Assembly: GCA_964023205.1 (NCBI GenBank) | Contig: OZ026841.1 | Span: 27,914,399 to 27,978,398 of the forward strand | Reading direction: 5' to 3' | Length of the DNA: 64,000 nucleotides | Source: Lutraria lutraria | Lineage: Eukaryota; Mollusca; Bivalvia; Venerida; Mactridae | Part shown: piece by piece, positions 22,060-34,425 of the stretch | How positions within the stretch are numbered: position 1 is the first letter of the stretch | Layout: each line of letters begins with the position of its first letter | The notes under the pieces: model-generated | Databases searched by the model: none | Seen by the model: the letters and a program-made list of their open reading frames with translations, nothing else | What the model was told of the DNA's origin: nothing | Position numbers and translations under genes: made by a program

Positions 22060-22740
22060 TCATAGAACTTAAGCTTATTTTACCTTTAACCTCTAAGTAT
22101 GACCTTGACCTTGGAGGTAAGGGCTGGGATTTTCGCAAGACACATGACCATGTCTTGGTGAACTTTTCTGCCAAACATTTCCTGAATCCACCCATAAATG
22201 ACTACCGGTAAGTTACTGAGCGGACAAAAAATAAAATACCAAATTTTGAACTTTAACCTCTAAATGTGACCTTGAATTGGAGCTAAAGCCATGGGTGTTG
22301 CATATAACCCCCTCGTCAAATATTGATTAACATTTTCCGTATATTACTATGAAATCCTCCAATGAATAATAAAGTTATGGAGCAGACACAGCTAGCAAAA
22401 AAAAAATTATGACATTTGAACTGATACTCTAAGTGAGAACATGTTTTACCTTGGAGCTTCAGCCATGGATGTGCAGGACACATCATCTTATGATGGTTAA
22501 CGAAGTTACAGCCTGAACACTCCAAAAAGACCAAAATTATCACTTTTGAACTCTAACTGTGACTATGACTTTGGAGCTACAGGCATGGGAGTTGCGCACA
22601 ACACAACGTCTAATGATGGTTAACTTTAATTTTGTGGTAAGATATTTCAAATCCTACGAGTTTCAGCCTGGAGAAGTTTCAGGAGACAGACAGACAAAGT
22701 GATTCCTATATAGCCCCCACTATTTTATAGTGAGGTTATA
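22060..22740. repeat. 'Tgaccttgaccttggag' satellite-like repeat with terminal signature
   Basis: About four units of ~150 bp containing TATGACCTTGACCTTGGAG, GCAAGACACATGACCATGTC, GGTTAAC and 'ttttgaactntaacc'. The block closes with AGGAGACAGACAGACAAAGT and a CCCCCACTATTTTATAGTG end. These tails are common at the ends of molluscan dispersed repeats. Confidence 0.65.
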
Positions 22741-25100
22741 ATGAGGTAGCCATGTTGCTGTGCAAGGGTAAGTTTTGAAATAACAGTAACCAGAATGTAA
22801 GTTTACTTCATATATTAAGAAGTATAAACAAGTGTAAAATATTTGTCTTTGAGGAATGCATTCAGAACAGTGATGTTTGGAGTGATATTTGCATGGGTTT
22901 CTCATGGCTTATAAATTTTGTGTAATGGTCATTCTACCGGATGATACTGATCGGATAAAAACTAAATTTTAAATTAGAAAAAAATTCTATTTCAATTTTA
23001 CCAGAGCAAATTGAAATTTTATTTTTGCAAGAAAAAGAAAATACATGCTGCAATGTTTTGGTGAAGGTTTACTGGTAATGCTCTGATAGGTGTCGCTAAG
23101 CGTTGAAATTTGGGAAATTATGTACAATTATTGTTAACATAGAATTTCATTCAGCCTTGGGTAACCACCTGTTAAAAGACATGCAATTTATTGTATTACA
23201 AGTTTATACATGTTGTAAAATTTATGACATTTGGGATTGTTTGGATGTAATACTATATTGATATCATATATATGAATGAAAACAATAAAAAAAGAACCAG
23301 CAGCCTGTTGGTACCCACAAGGCCCGTACCAAAAAATATTTCATTTGTTCTGAAGTTGTTGAAATTTGTTTTATGGTGGTGAATGTTATAATAGCATCCT
23401 GTGGAAAAATTATGCTAATGTAACAATTTCACTGTAACAAGTGTCTTCCAAGCGAAACAAGAGAGACAAATGACTATCAGAGGTGTGTTGTTCATAAGCG
23501 AAAAATACATTCACATCATAATAACAAGAAATCTTTACTTTTAATATGATGATGAGTCCAAGTGTTAAAGGCCACCATACTGTTTAGCCTGGAGCCATTT
23601 CTTCTCTAATAAGGGTCTTTGTGGTTAGATAGCCACTGTAGATTGCAGTTGAGAACTCAATACAGGGCATATGGGAATATTATTTGATGTTATTTTATGC
23701 TTCTCCAAAAGGGTGCTGCTTTGGAGATGCAGTGTTATGTATAACCTGACAGGTCACTCAGTAGGGTGTTGTTGTTGTTATAGTGTAATTAAGACAGGTT
23801 TTGCATAACAAAAGAAGACAAAAGGTGTATACCTGTGCAAGTGTAGAGGTGTTCAGCCTCAAAATCATGTGACCCCTTCAGCAGATCCAATTTTGACCCT
23901 AATACTATGATTTTAATGAAAGTATCTAAGCTATAAGCCCTGCCATTTTGGAGATCTTTAAAGCCGTATTAGCTTTTTAGATGTTAAAATCAAAGTAGGT
24001 ATAATTTAATCTAGAAAGATGTCTTATCAGTGAAACTGACTTTTACTTGCAATAAAAATAGTCCAGACTTTTCTTTTATTTAAGCACTAGATACATATAG
24101 AAATGTAGCACAGTATATTTTCAATGATATTGCAAAAAAATAGGAAAAAGCATCTACCAATATTTTACAAGATGTAGCTAAAGAAAGGCCTTATTGTAAT
24201 AGAGCAATATTTTACTATCATTTTATCCTTTGTTCTGTATTACTAAATTCTAAAAGCTAATAGACCTTATAAATATTTTCTTATATGTATATATGGTAAG
24301 CCTATTTAAAATCAAAGGGGTAGGGCCAATTTTCACCCCTGGACCATGATTTTGACAACGTTGGTGGGGTGCACTAGACAATGCTACACACCAAATATTT
24401 AAGCTCTAGGCATGTGGTTTCTGACAGGAAGATTCTTAAAGTTTTTCAAATTGGTTGCCATGGCAACCAGTTTTAAATGAAATATAATTTTTTGAATGGC
24501 TTTGAAATGGGACCACTCAAGGATCATTATCATGCAACTTGTGTAGTGATGTAGGAGCATATTTGCATATACAACATGTACATGTATTTGAAATTTCTTT
24601 AATAATGGACAAATAAATAAATAAGTATTTTTGGTCACAATTCTTAATAACATTTACAAGATTTATGACATGAATTGTCGATTTATGACATATTTGTGAA
24701 ATAAAAGATACTACATATATATTGTATTGATGCTGGTCAGTATAATATTATATTCATTGTCATACCACAGTAACATCAACTTATCTTACAGCGGACGTCA
24801 ATCTTTATGGTATGTTTGCAACGTATGGTGCTAATTAATACACCTCAAGAGAAGTCATTGATACATGTAATCAGTGTTTCAGTTGATACTTTAAATTTTT
24901 TTGGGGGCTTTTTTCATGGGTTGGAATATCATTTTTGCAAAAGGGAAAGAAAAAGCTTGAAGTAAATTGAATTTTAGGGAAAACTGCATGATATGTTAAA
25001 GAATTTTCCCGAGGGGAAGACGCCTGTTAACGGCTCCTGCTATAGAAAGAAAACAAGAACACTGCGTTCAATAAACGCGTATAACCCCGGTGGCATGCTT
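22741..25100. other. Mostly unannotated AT-rich DNA with repeat fragments
   Basis: About 23945-24000 (GAGATCTTTAAAGCCGTATT, AGCTTTTTAGATG) resembles the left end of the MITE at 48818-49203. About 24310-24480 is a unit of the 'ggccaattttcacccctgg / caatgctacacaccaaatat' repeat also seen at 47030-47960. A possible 18-nt microexon lies at about 24793-24810 (acceptor cttatcttacag, donor ATG/GTATGT), too short to assert. Confidence 0.4.
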
Positions 25101-25154
25101 GTGCAGCAATAGCCCATTTGAACAATGTCAAGGTCAAAATATGTTTGATCATTA

Positions 25155-25805
25155 TTGGTGGATTGAGAATAGTCATAAGCAACAACTGTAGAAGTATGAA
25201 AGCGTTCTAGCAAGCAGTATTGGTGCTAGACCAAACTGTAAAATCTACTTAACCTGGTACAGAATCATTCTAAGTCCAAATTACGGTAAGTCAAGGTCAA
25301 GGTCAAAGTGGGATTTCTTGATACAGGCGTATTGAGAATGATCATATGCAACAACTGTAGAAGTATGAAAGCGTTCTAGCAAGCGGTATTGGTGCTAGAC
25401 GAAACTGTAAAATCTACTTAACCTGGTACAGAATCATTCTAAGTCCAAATTAAGTCAAGGTCAAGATCAAAGTGGGATTTCTTGATACAGGTGTATTGAG
25501 AATGATCATATGCAACAACTGTAGAAGTATGAAATTGTTCTAGTAAGCAGTATTGGTGCTAGACGAAACTGTAAAATCTACTTAACCTGGTACAGAATCA
25601 TTCTAAGTCCAAATTAAGTCAAGGTCAAGGTCAAAGTGGGATTTACGGGCAGATTAAGAATGATCATACGCAACAACTGTGAAAGTATCAAAACGTTTTA
25701 GCAAGTTGTATTGGTGCTAGACGAAACGGTAAAATCTACTTAACCTCGTACGGATGGACGGACAGGACAATCACTATATGCCCTGACATCAAAGATGCCG
25801 GGGGC
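25155..25805. repeat. Four-copy tandem repeat, 158-169 bp period
   Basis: Units begin at about 25165, 25334, 25498 and 25656. Each contains AGCAACAACTGTAGAAGTAT or close variants, TAGCAAGCAGTATTGGTGCT, GTAAAATCTACTTAACCTGG and AAGTCAAGGTCAAGGTCAAA. The last unit runs into GGATGGACGGACAGGACAAT and a GATGCCGGGGGCATAA end. Copies 1-3 are very alike, copy 4 is more diverged. Confidence 0.8.
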
Positions 25806-25870
25806 ATAAAAAAGCCTTGGATTGGTTTATTGGACCATAGACAACATGATATTACGTGTTTATTTTGCAG

Positions 25871-25990
25871 AAACAGGCCATATTATGTAGAACGGGACAT
25901 GTAGACATTCCAAAAGGGAACTGTTTGGTTCAAAGAAAGAGCGGTTGTACTACTATCAAGTCGGTAGTATCAGACCAATCAGAGCTTAAG
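25871..25990 (+). CDS. Candidate 40-codon host exon, phase 0/0
   Basis: A strong acceptor (cgtgtttattttgcag, ending 25870) and a strong donor (CTTAAG/GTAATG) bound exactly 120 nt. Only one frame is open, and it spans the whole exon: KQAILCRTGHVDIPKGNCLV, QRKSGCTTIKSVVSDQSELK. The composition (three Cys, balanced charge, less AT than the surroundings) is protein-like. I do not recognise the family. Neighbouring exons on + at compatible phase were not identified with confidence, so it may belong to a gene with very long introns or be a relic. This is the best single exon candidate in the window. Confidence 0.55.
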
Positions 25991-26237
25991 GTAATGGAAC
26001 TGGATGTCTGGTGATATCATGCTTCATCAATTCATAGATATAAAAACTAAACCATAGTTATACACTGAAATAAACCCACTGTATGAAGTCCATTGATTTG
26101 TAACAAATATTACATTTGATTGGTCTTCTATAAACCTGAATAATCACATGTAATTTACAAATATTTGAACAATGATAACTACTCTGTATAAAGGAATATA
26201 TTACAACAAATAGCCTTAAAATCACTATAAATATATA

Positions 26238-26378
26238 ATGTAGGGAACCGTGTCTCGGTTCGTTAGATACTTGACTTTAAAGAAATTCTGTACCCAGAAC
26301 CCCGCTGTTTATTACGTAATACGCCATAGATGAAAAATGAAATCAAGTATCAAAATGCTGAGGCAAAGTTTCCTACAT
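26238..26378. mobile_element. Small MITE, 141 bp, probable TA TSD
   Basis: Left ATGTAGGGAACCGTG and reversed right ATGTAGGAAACTTTG, with a second inverted block GATACTTGA / TCAAGTATC further in. TA flanks both ends (26236-26237, 26379-26380). Confidence 0.6.
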
Positions 26379-26908
26379 TAACATTCCTCCTACAAAATAT
26401 CGTAAATCCGTCATCAAATAAGATGGCAATGTTAATTCGAAAATGACACATACTGTGTTTTTTTAAGCTGAACAACTAACAATTAACAGCCAAAACGTAT
26501 TAAGTAGAGCAATTAAAGATATTAAAGCAAAATCATGGCACTACAAAGTAATGATCTTACTTAAATGCGCTGTAAGCATTTTAGTGAGAGAGAGAAAAAA
26601 AGCTCAAATTCAGGTATCATTATTACATAGCATTGGATAAAAACATAAAAAGAAACTGCATGATGGGCTTTAAAATTCTTTTGGAGACATGAAATTAATC
26701 CTGACTACATCACAACATGACTTAAAAAGGTTGTATTTGCTTACAAAAAATAATTTGTTTTTTTTTAGATAAAAATCTATAAAAGTTTTCCAGGGCGTCA
26801 AATGATTTTTTGAGAAAAAAATATAGGACAAACCTCTGAAATATAGGAATTTGTTCAAAGAAAAATAGGAAAATATAGGACAAAATAAAGATAAGAACTA
26901 TTACAGTA
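26379..26908. other. AT-rich non-coding stretch
   Basis: No gene or repeat boundary seen between the two MITEs. Contains three nearby copies of ATATAGGA/AAATAGGA around 26820-26880. Confidence 0.35.
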
Positions 26909-27466
26909 CAGTTAAAAACCTGTCTTAAGCAAACATTGGAGGGAGAACAAAAATATGGTCTCTGAAGACAGGTGGTCTCTTAACTAAGGACTGGAGTTAC
27001 ATACAATGAAATAATATGTAACCATGTACATTTAATTAGGCAGTTAAAACATTTTATTCATGCAGAGTAAAATGTAACAGCGTCACTTAGCATTTTAAAA
27101 ACAGTTGAACATGAAAGTTTTAAAAATGATTTATAAAACATTAAAACATGTTTTTAAATGTTACGATACTGTTCAGATAAAAAATCATAGTTTAAATTCA
27201 AGGTCTATTTATCACAGCCATTTGTTCCTCTAAACTTAAAATTTTCCGGTTTGCTGACATACTTTTTGTTCAGGCAAAACAATCAATCCCACATTTAGGA
27301 CAACACCTCACAAAGCGGTCACTTAGCAGATAAGATATAGACAGAAAGTAATGGTGGTCGCATAACTAAGTTCAATTAACATTCAAAAACTCTAGGAAGG
27401 AATTGAGAGCAGTCGTATAAGACAGGTGGTCGCTTGTAAAGGTGGTCGGAAGGACAGGTTTTACTG
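26909..27466. mobile_element. CAGT..AACCTGTC-type non-autonomous DNA element, 558 bp
   Basis: Left end CAGTTAAAAACCTGTCTTAA and reversed right end CAGTAAAACCTGTCCTTCC. TA lies before the left end; the base pair after the right end is AA. Subterminal GGTGGTC/GACCACC motifs occur on both sides (GACAGGTGGTCTCTTAAC, GACAGGTGGTCGCTTG). It is related to the ends at 57917 and 62118. Confidence 0.6.
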
Positions 27467-29250
27467 AATCCTCTTATAACGTACTGTTAAGTGGTTAAGT
27501 TAGCGACGTGGAATTTTGTCCATTCACGAAATTCGCTAATATTTCATCTCACGTAAATATCCGCCGATTGTGGGATGAATTTTACCATAACACCGGTAGA
27601 CGATAATTCCCAGGTCGATTATAATCATTACAACATTTATTTAACTGCACAAGTAGAATTAAATGAAAACAGAATCTTTTATTCAAGCTGAGTGATAATA
27701 AGAAATAAATGATTTTATTACACATTGTTCTTGTATTAAAATAACAAGTTACATTAACTATTACGACATAGGCTACTACTTGTATGAACATAAAAAATGT
27801 CAAATAAGGCCAGCGCGGTTTGGTTGAACCTATAAGAAGGCAAAAATGTTTTAATGCATTTATTATGATGCATATTTTTTACCTTTTGTTTTATTGCGTA
27901 ATAATGTTATATTATATGATAAATAGTAAAATACATTTTAAACATTACAACTGATAATCATGGCAATATTTCAGTCTTAAGAATTCTATAAATTATGTTT
28001 TGATTTTATGATTTTAATTTACATATTAAATATATTCATGTTTTAAAATATTGCATCATAATCTTTTTGTGCTATGGTTCTTCGAAATTGAGTATTACCC
28101 GTTTACTTTGAACTCAATATGTCATTTCATAATTAAATTTTAGTTAAATGTTTGTGCGAGTTTTAGCACTTAAGTTGATTAAGACATCCTCTCAAGTCGT
28201 AGGTACATGTCCAAGCCATTTTTGTTGTTATATGTTTTTAATAATTTAGTAAGTAATTAAGTAATCCTGTATGTTAAAGCCAATCTTTTGTTCCATAAAA
28301 TACCTGTGAAAATGTAGTTTATTTAGGAAGTCTTAAGTGTCAAAATTTGTATCTTTTTTATCAATGTTACTCAAATAATTAAGTATAATGTCAGGAAATT
28401 AGCCACACCTTCTGCAGAAAGGCCTTATAAATACTTGGTAGAAAAAATAGAAAAAAAAGATAGAAATTAAAATATAGAAAATTATAGAAATTTAGGATAC
28501 ATTAGTTAATATTTATTTTTAAGAAATTGTCTTTGTGACAAGAAATACAAATTGTCTTTGTGACGCATTTTTGGATAAAGTCTGTGTGACATTTACTTTG
28601 TGTTTACTGAAATATTTTGGACTTCGTTTTACTTTGTGTTGTATCATATTAATTTTGAACTTCGTGTGAATTTAGAACAAACATTTGTTGTTACTGATTA
28701 AATAAATAATATTGAAGGAAAATAGAACTTTGTGTTCAATCAACAACATCAACGATCCATCAGACTTGAGTATACAATAAGACCCACAACAATAAGAAGT
28801 CATCACCACACCTCAGCCACGATTGCATTGTGATCTAGAATACAATTTAAACGCGTATTTGTAGATCATAATACATTTAAATGTTCTATTCTGCATAATT
28901 ATACTTACTTAATTTTGTTGAAAACGAACACGCTATAAGCTATGAAAATATTTCACACCCTTTACAATTTCACCTTTACAGTTTGTATATGTTTACTTCA
29001 AACATACGCATTGTTTGTTAAACATGCTTATAATTGTTCATAGTACACAGGAGTGGGTATTTTTACGCATGGATAAATTGGAAAACGTAATGTAAATTGG
29101 TATGTTTTTATGCACGACATACTTCAGATTGTGATTTTTACGACATGCTATTAATACGCAAATTACCAAATGGAATTTCGGTAACATGTCCGCACGCGAA
29201 ATGTCCAGAATTTCAAATACACTAACTTTTCGACACGCGGAAATATCAAC
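27467..29250. other. Unannotated AT-rich stretch, possible solo LTR remnant not proven
   Basis: Around 28426 there is TATAAATA. Downstream the phrase GTCTTTGTGAC occurs twice, with a related GTCTGTGTGAC third (28530-28590), then AACTTTGTGTTCAATCAACA near 28726. This could be an LTR-like regulatory end, but no partner repeat, primer-binding site or coding sequence was found. Confidence 0.25.
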
Positions 29251-29524
29251 GTATACAGTAACTTTTTTTAAAATTTATTTTTATTCTTCATACTCGTACA
29301 ATCATATGGATTGTTAGGTTACATATTGTTACATATTTTTAACATACATGTTTGTAAAGAATCATCATGCACATATAACATTTTTATATTGTTGCAAATA
29401 TATGATGTTTTCATATGAAGAATATATAAATTTTTAGGAGAAAAGAAATGAAGGAAAAAAAAAATACAGGGTTAATAATATTCATACATGAATGATATTT
29501 GTAACAGTTGAAATGCAAAAGGTT

Positions 29525-30720
29525 TTAAATCGGAAAAAGATGATACATTTCAAAACTGGCCCATTTGGTGTTATGCTGATTTAACTTGTCATTTATCAAT
29601 GCTATTTCGTTTTCTAATTGTATTCTTATTTTAGGATACGCAACAAAGTTATCAAAATTTAGTGCTTGATTTCTATTTTTTGCTTGGAATATATAAGATT
29701 TCATGAGAAGTAAAATGAAATTAATTACATTTCTTCTTTTTATATTTTCCTTGTCTATTATTCCAAAACATATTGTTTCTAACTTATTAATTTTACATCT
29801 ATAGTAGCTTTTTGTGTTTGAGAGTATATTTTTGTCCACTGTAATGACTCATTTGGGAATATTTATAACCGTTTTGTTTCAGACTTTATTTCTGCTTTAA
29901 TTTTAGTTTTCAGCTGTGTCTCGTAGAATAATTTGTTGGGTTCTTTAGATTTTAATAATTTGTCAAATAATCTTTCTTGTTGTGTGTATATTATACCCTC
30001 ATGAGTTAGTGCCTTCTTTAGATTTATAGGAACACTGGATATTAAATTAAAGTATCTTAAATACTGCATGTCATCTATGTTATATAATTTGTTTATGTTT
30101 TCAAAATTATAGAAGGCTTTTGTTCTATAATCAAAAATATGTTCTAATTTCGTTATTCCCTTTTCATGCCAATCTTTGTAGTAACACGTTTTGTTACATA
30201 GTTTGATTTCCGTATTGTTCCATATTAATTGTTTACTTATTTCTACATTGTTTTCATTTTTATTTATACTTATCCAAAATCGTAATAAATATCTTCTAAA
30301 AATATATTTCCATTGCTTAGTGCGTTTGCATCACTTTCAGATATGTTACATTGAAATATTGGCTCTCCTCCTTTTTTATTTAGTATTGATTGATAAAAGA
30401 TTTTCCAATGTCCATTATTGTTCTTATCTATTAATCTTTTTATCCAGCATCCCTTTATTTAAACATCTGTCTGGTTATATTTTGGTCAATTTGTTTAGAT
30501 GGGTTTTGTAGAACAGTTAATAGGTAGATAAGTTTGGGAAGTGTAAATGATTTCAAGACAGCAACTTTTCCTAATAATGTTAATTTCCTATGTTGCCATT
30601 GTTTTAAACAGTTATTGAAATTTCAATTTTAGGTATTAAATTTAGTTTAAGATTTTGTTCTTTATCATTTGTATCATTTATCTTTGATGTTATTTACAAT
30701 CATTGTTTGATATTCATTTT
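29525..30720 (-). pseudogene. LINE ORF2 C-terminal remnant without RT core or knuckle
   Basis: Minus-strand frames give QYLRYFNLISSVPINLKKAL, LTHEGIIYTQQERLFDKLLK and NFDNFVAYPKIRIQLENEI, near-identical to the copy at 5560-6260. The palm motifs (FADD, GCPL) and the C-terminal Cys/His knuckle are absent through deletion. Frameshifts lie around 29795 and 29868. Non-functional. Confidence 0.85.
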
Positions 30721-30760
30721 CAACTAAGATACTATTGTTAACAGTTAAGTTTAAAGTAGC

Positions 30761-33029
30761 CAGCGGTGGTATTCACGAAAGATCTTAAGGATAAAATTTT
30801 CCTTAAGGTTGAAGTTTTTCCTTAAGGTTCAAGAGATTTTCCTTAAATCTAAAATAAATCTGAAGGGGTATTCACAAAACATTTTTACTTAAGATTTTCC
30901 TTAAAACTCGTGATTTTTTCCTTAAATTTTAAGGAAAGTCGTGGCTTCCTTAAATCTGTTAAGGACATCCTTAAGTATATCCAACCTTTCATTAGTTTGT
31001 TTAGAAATCGCATAGAATGTCAAATTCAGGCAGTATATATTCACATTTGGTTTCTTCATAGTTTGAACATAATTATTGCATTTGTCAAAAATTTATATCA
31101 TCAATGTTATGATTATTATCCTTTTAAAGTGAAATTTACTGCTTGATAAGTAAACTCATCTACAGATGGAAGCTGCATACAGCAAAGCATTCATGCATTG
31201 CTTTTACGTCATTGAATATCATGAAAAATAACAGTACGGTACCTATATTGGTTAAAAAATATATACAAATGTAACGGCTAAACTTTATTTAAAATTAAGG
31301 CGTTAAGCCTATCATATTTAATTACACATATCTGTATACAACGTAATATAGTTAAGACACAATTTAATACTAAAGCTTTAAAGATAATTCCAATACAAAT
31401 GTAACAAAATATTGCATGATGCGTTTAATACAATGAAATTAACCCAACATGCATCTAACAAAATATTTTAACTGTCTTAGTAATAAGAAATTATTCTAAC
31501 AAAGCTAATATAACATGGAGACAGTATTTAATGATTATTAAAGAATTGTCCCACAAAAATATTTGCTACAATGGACACATGAATGATAATCTTATTTGAA
31601 ATACATAAATTCTCTAAAACATGCTCTCTAAATGTAAAGCTTTTGAATACAAAAATTGACAATGTTATTCCTTAAAGTCTTTTTCGGATTGCAATAAACT
31701 CCTTATAAGCTTCAAGATATTATCATTATGTCTGTAATACAATTCATATATCATTGATTGACATGGATGCTTAAAAGATGAAGTTTTAACTTAATATTCT
31801 ATGTGTAAATTAAGCCTTAGAGATAGAAAAGTCCATGTTTATTTAATTTCAAGAGGAAAATACTGGTCAAAATATTAAGATTAGGTTAGAAAATTTGACT
31901 AATATTTATCAATGAAATAATTGCTATGATGAAATATGAAAACCACCAAACTGTACCCCGCCCCAATCAACAGTCACCAGGTTAACATGTAAAAGATTAC
32001 TGATTGTGGAAATACACTTGATGAGGTTATTTCATCTTTATATATACTTAACAAAATTGCTAATTAGTTATATAGTAACCTTCTACTAAGTACAATGTAC
32101 ATTTGTTCTATAGTATTAATACGTATATAAAATATGGAAAAGCGTTAAATTTGTATGTAATATACCTTGGTACGTTAATACTAAAATCATCACTTATGTA
32201 TAATTGACTAAATGTTTATTTTTCTTCATGAATCCCATCCAAAAGTATGTATAAATCATAACTTAGACATTTTGTTAAGTGTATTAATTCTAAACATAAA
32301 AGTAAACACAGTCCAATGTCAATGATATTCTCGCTAGAAAGCACTGATATTTTTCCTATGCATTTATGCATTATAAAGTACTTTGTTTGATTTAAATAGT
32401 ACATGTACTTTGTTTTATTGAAACTCAAATATAACATTCATGACACAAGCGTTTATCTTTTTGACCTATTGACTGAGGCTCGATCGTTTCTAGTGGATTC
32501 AGCTTAATCAGGAATGTAGCATAAGATAGGCCTTGTAGGACGCGGCCTACACACTCTGTTTACAGGACAGTGTAAAATTTTTGGTAAAACATTTCTGAGG
32601 GGCATGTACCAATTAAAGATCTCCTAGAATTTGGCCTACCCATATTATTAAACTGCCAAGCTCCGCTCCTGTTAATATAGTTAAATTCTAAATGTTTATG
32701 AATTTATGCTTTGTATAAACATTATTTGTCATTTTCAAATCATTTATATATTGTCTAATCATGACTTTCACGAGAAGCAATGAGTCATTGATTGAAAATG
32801 AAGGATTTATATTTACAACGATTTGTTGATGAAAACGAACGTATTTCGATTTCCGGTCTATTTTTAGATTTCCTTAAGGTTAAGAATATCCTTAGATAAG
32901 GAAATCCTTAACTTATGCTGAGGAAAATTTTAAGGACACGAAATTCCTTATCCTTGGTTAAGGTGAATATGTAAAAAATAAGGAATTTCTTAAGGTAAAT
33001 CTTAAGATTCTTCGTGAATACCACCCCTG
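30761..33029. mobile_element. 2.27-kb TIR DNA element inserted in the LINE
   Basis: Ends CAGCGGTGGTATTCACGAA and, reversed, CAGGGGTGGTATTCACGAA form 19-bp TIRs with one mismatch. Both subterminal regions are packed with CTTAAG/CCTTAA motifs (about 30785-30960 and 32865-33010), and a further internal GGTATTCACAAAA lies at about 30865. Removing it rejoins the LINE frame ..NVKRGPG and YFKLN. A TSD longer than 2-3 bp could not be resolved. The ~1.9-kb interior has no recognisable transposase, so the copy is non-autonomous. The superfamily is uncertain; ends and CTTAAG arrays are reminiscent of Harbinger-type elements. Confidence 0.8.
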
Positions 33030-33049
33030 GGCCCCTTTTTACATTTATG

Positions 33050-33750
33050 CATTCAAATTCAAGGTCAATAAGTGAATGGTCCGTCTTATAACCTGACTTA
33101 ATATTACAGTTTTTTACTTTATTGGTTAAACTTTCTGACAATAAAAAATAGTCTAACCTGCTTGGAACTTGTGGTAATGTATTTGAATGTCATGTATATT
33201 GTAACTTCGATGGATTGTATGAATGCCAAATGTCTATTAATTGGCCAATATTTATTATTTAATTTCTACATTTTTTATGAGTGTCAGTCTTTTCGTTTAT
33301 CATTTTTTATGTCTGAAATTGAAATCACCTCCAATTATATAAGTTTCATCAATATTTTGGTTAATATCGTTTTTCATAAGTTTAAAAACGTTTATATTGT
33401 CATCATTTGGTCCATATATATTCATTAATAAAACTTATTTTCATTTACAACAATTTCTAATTTGATTAAACGACCTATTAATATTTCTTTAAAATTTTTA
33501 ATTTCACCTACAAAGTTTCGACTGAATAATATTGCGACCCCTTCACTGTTCCCTTTGTTCCCACTAAAGGAAGATTTACCTTTCCATTCAATATTCCATT
33601 TATCTAATATAAGCGGCGTTGAATGTGTCTCTTGTAATAAACAGACAGAATAGTTACTTGAGTCTAAATATTGAAATATATGTTGTCTTTTTCTAAAATT
33701 ACCTAATCATCTTACATTTAACGAGCAAATTCTAACCTTTTCCAACATTT
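33050..33750 (-). pseudogene. LINE ORF2 N-terminal endonuclease remnant
   Basis: On the minus strand the frame starts MLEKVRICSLNVR (33750), then LLQETHSTPLI, GVAILFS, MNIYGPNDD, GGDFN and finally TDHSLIDLEFE (near 33070). These are the ordered active-site motifs of an AP-type endonuclease that nicks the target DNA. A stop and a frameshift occur between GGDFN and the TDHS motif. The 67 bases before the start codon would be the 5' UTR, so this copy may be near full length at its 5' end, with ORF1 absent or not encoded on this RNA. Confidence 0.85.
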
Positions 33751-33839
33751 AAAAACAGAAAGAAAAAAATCATAACGAATGTATTTGGAAACGAACAAAA
33801 ACCCATGCATAATAACAGTATACAGTAACTTTACTAGAG

Positions 33840-34425
33840 CTGTCACAGAGGTCAGAGACTAATATCCCCGCTGCTGCTTTGACACTAAGAATGTGATAGT
33901 TCACTATATGGCTATGTTAAGAGCACATAACTCTGCAATGAATGGATCACTGGGCATGAAAATTGAGCTACATTTAATAATGATAATATATTTCTAGTTT
34001 CAATTCAATCCCTTGAAAAATGTGGAAGTATTTCGCTCCACTAACTAAGACTGCCATTCTACACTATATGGCTAAGTTCAAGGGCACATTACTCTGGAAT
34101 GAGCAAATTACTGGGAATGAAAATTGTGTCTTGCACATCTACACTTCATGGCAATAATATATTTCAAGTTTTAATTCCATCCCTTGAAAAATATGGAAGT
34201 AGTTTGCTCCACAAACTAAGACTGCCATTGTACACTATATGGCTAAGTTCAAGGGCACATAACTCTGGAATGAGCGAATCACTGGGAATGAAAATTTTGT
34301 CTTGCACATCTACACTTCATGGTGATAACAAGTTTCATTGTTATTGCTTAAGGAATGTGAAAGTAGTTCGCTCCAGAAACTTCTGATATTATATGCGGAC
34401 GGACGTTCTCATGAGACGTATGTTG
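33840..34425. repeat. Three-copy tandem repeat, ~170 bp period
   Basis: Units near 33900, 34065 and 34235 share ACTATATGGCTAAGTTCAAG, GGCACATAACTCTGGAATGA, ACTGGGAATGAAAATT and GTCTTGCACATCTACACTTC. Copies 2 and 3 are nearly identical. Confidence 0.8.

Larger units (their letters stand above)
29266..33817 (-). mobile_element. L1/Tx1-like LINE, minus strand, with TSD and a nested DNA element
   Basis: Flanked by the 15-bp direct repeat GTATACAGTAACTTT (29251-29265, 33818-33832). On the minus strand it ends AATAAAAATAAATTTTAAAAAAA, matching the tail of the LINE at 4356-6603. It keeps the 5' endonuclease region (33750-33050) but has lost the RT core: the linker near 30690 joins directly to thumb sequence near 30660. 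It also lacks ~110 bp corresponding to 5048-5158 of the other copy and ~200 bp holding the zinc knuckle. A DNA transposon (30761-33029) is inserted within the coding sequence. Confidence 0.9.

Noticed and set aside
28400..28830. Solo LTR with TATAAATA box and repeated GTCTTTGTGAC
   Set aside because: No TG..CA boundaries, TSD, primer-binding site or second copy could be established.
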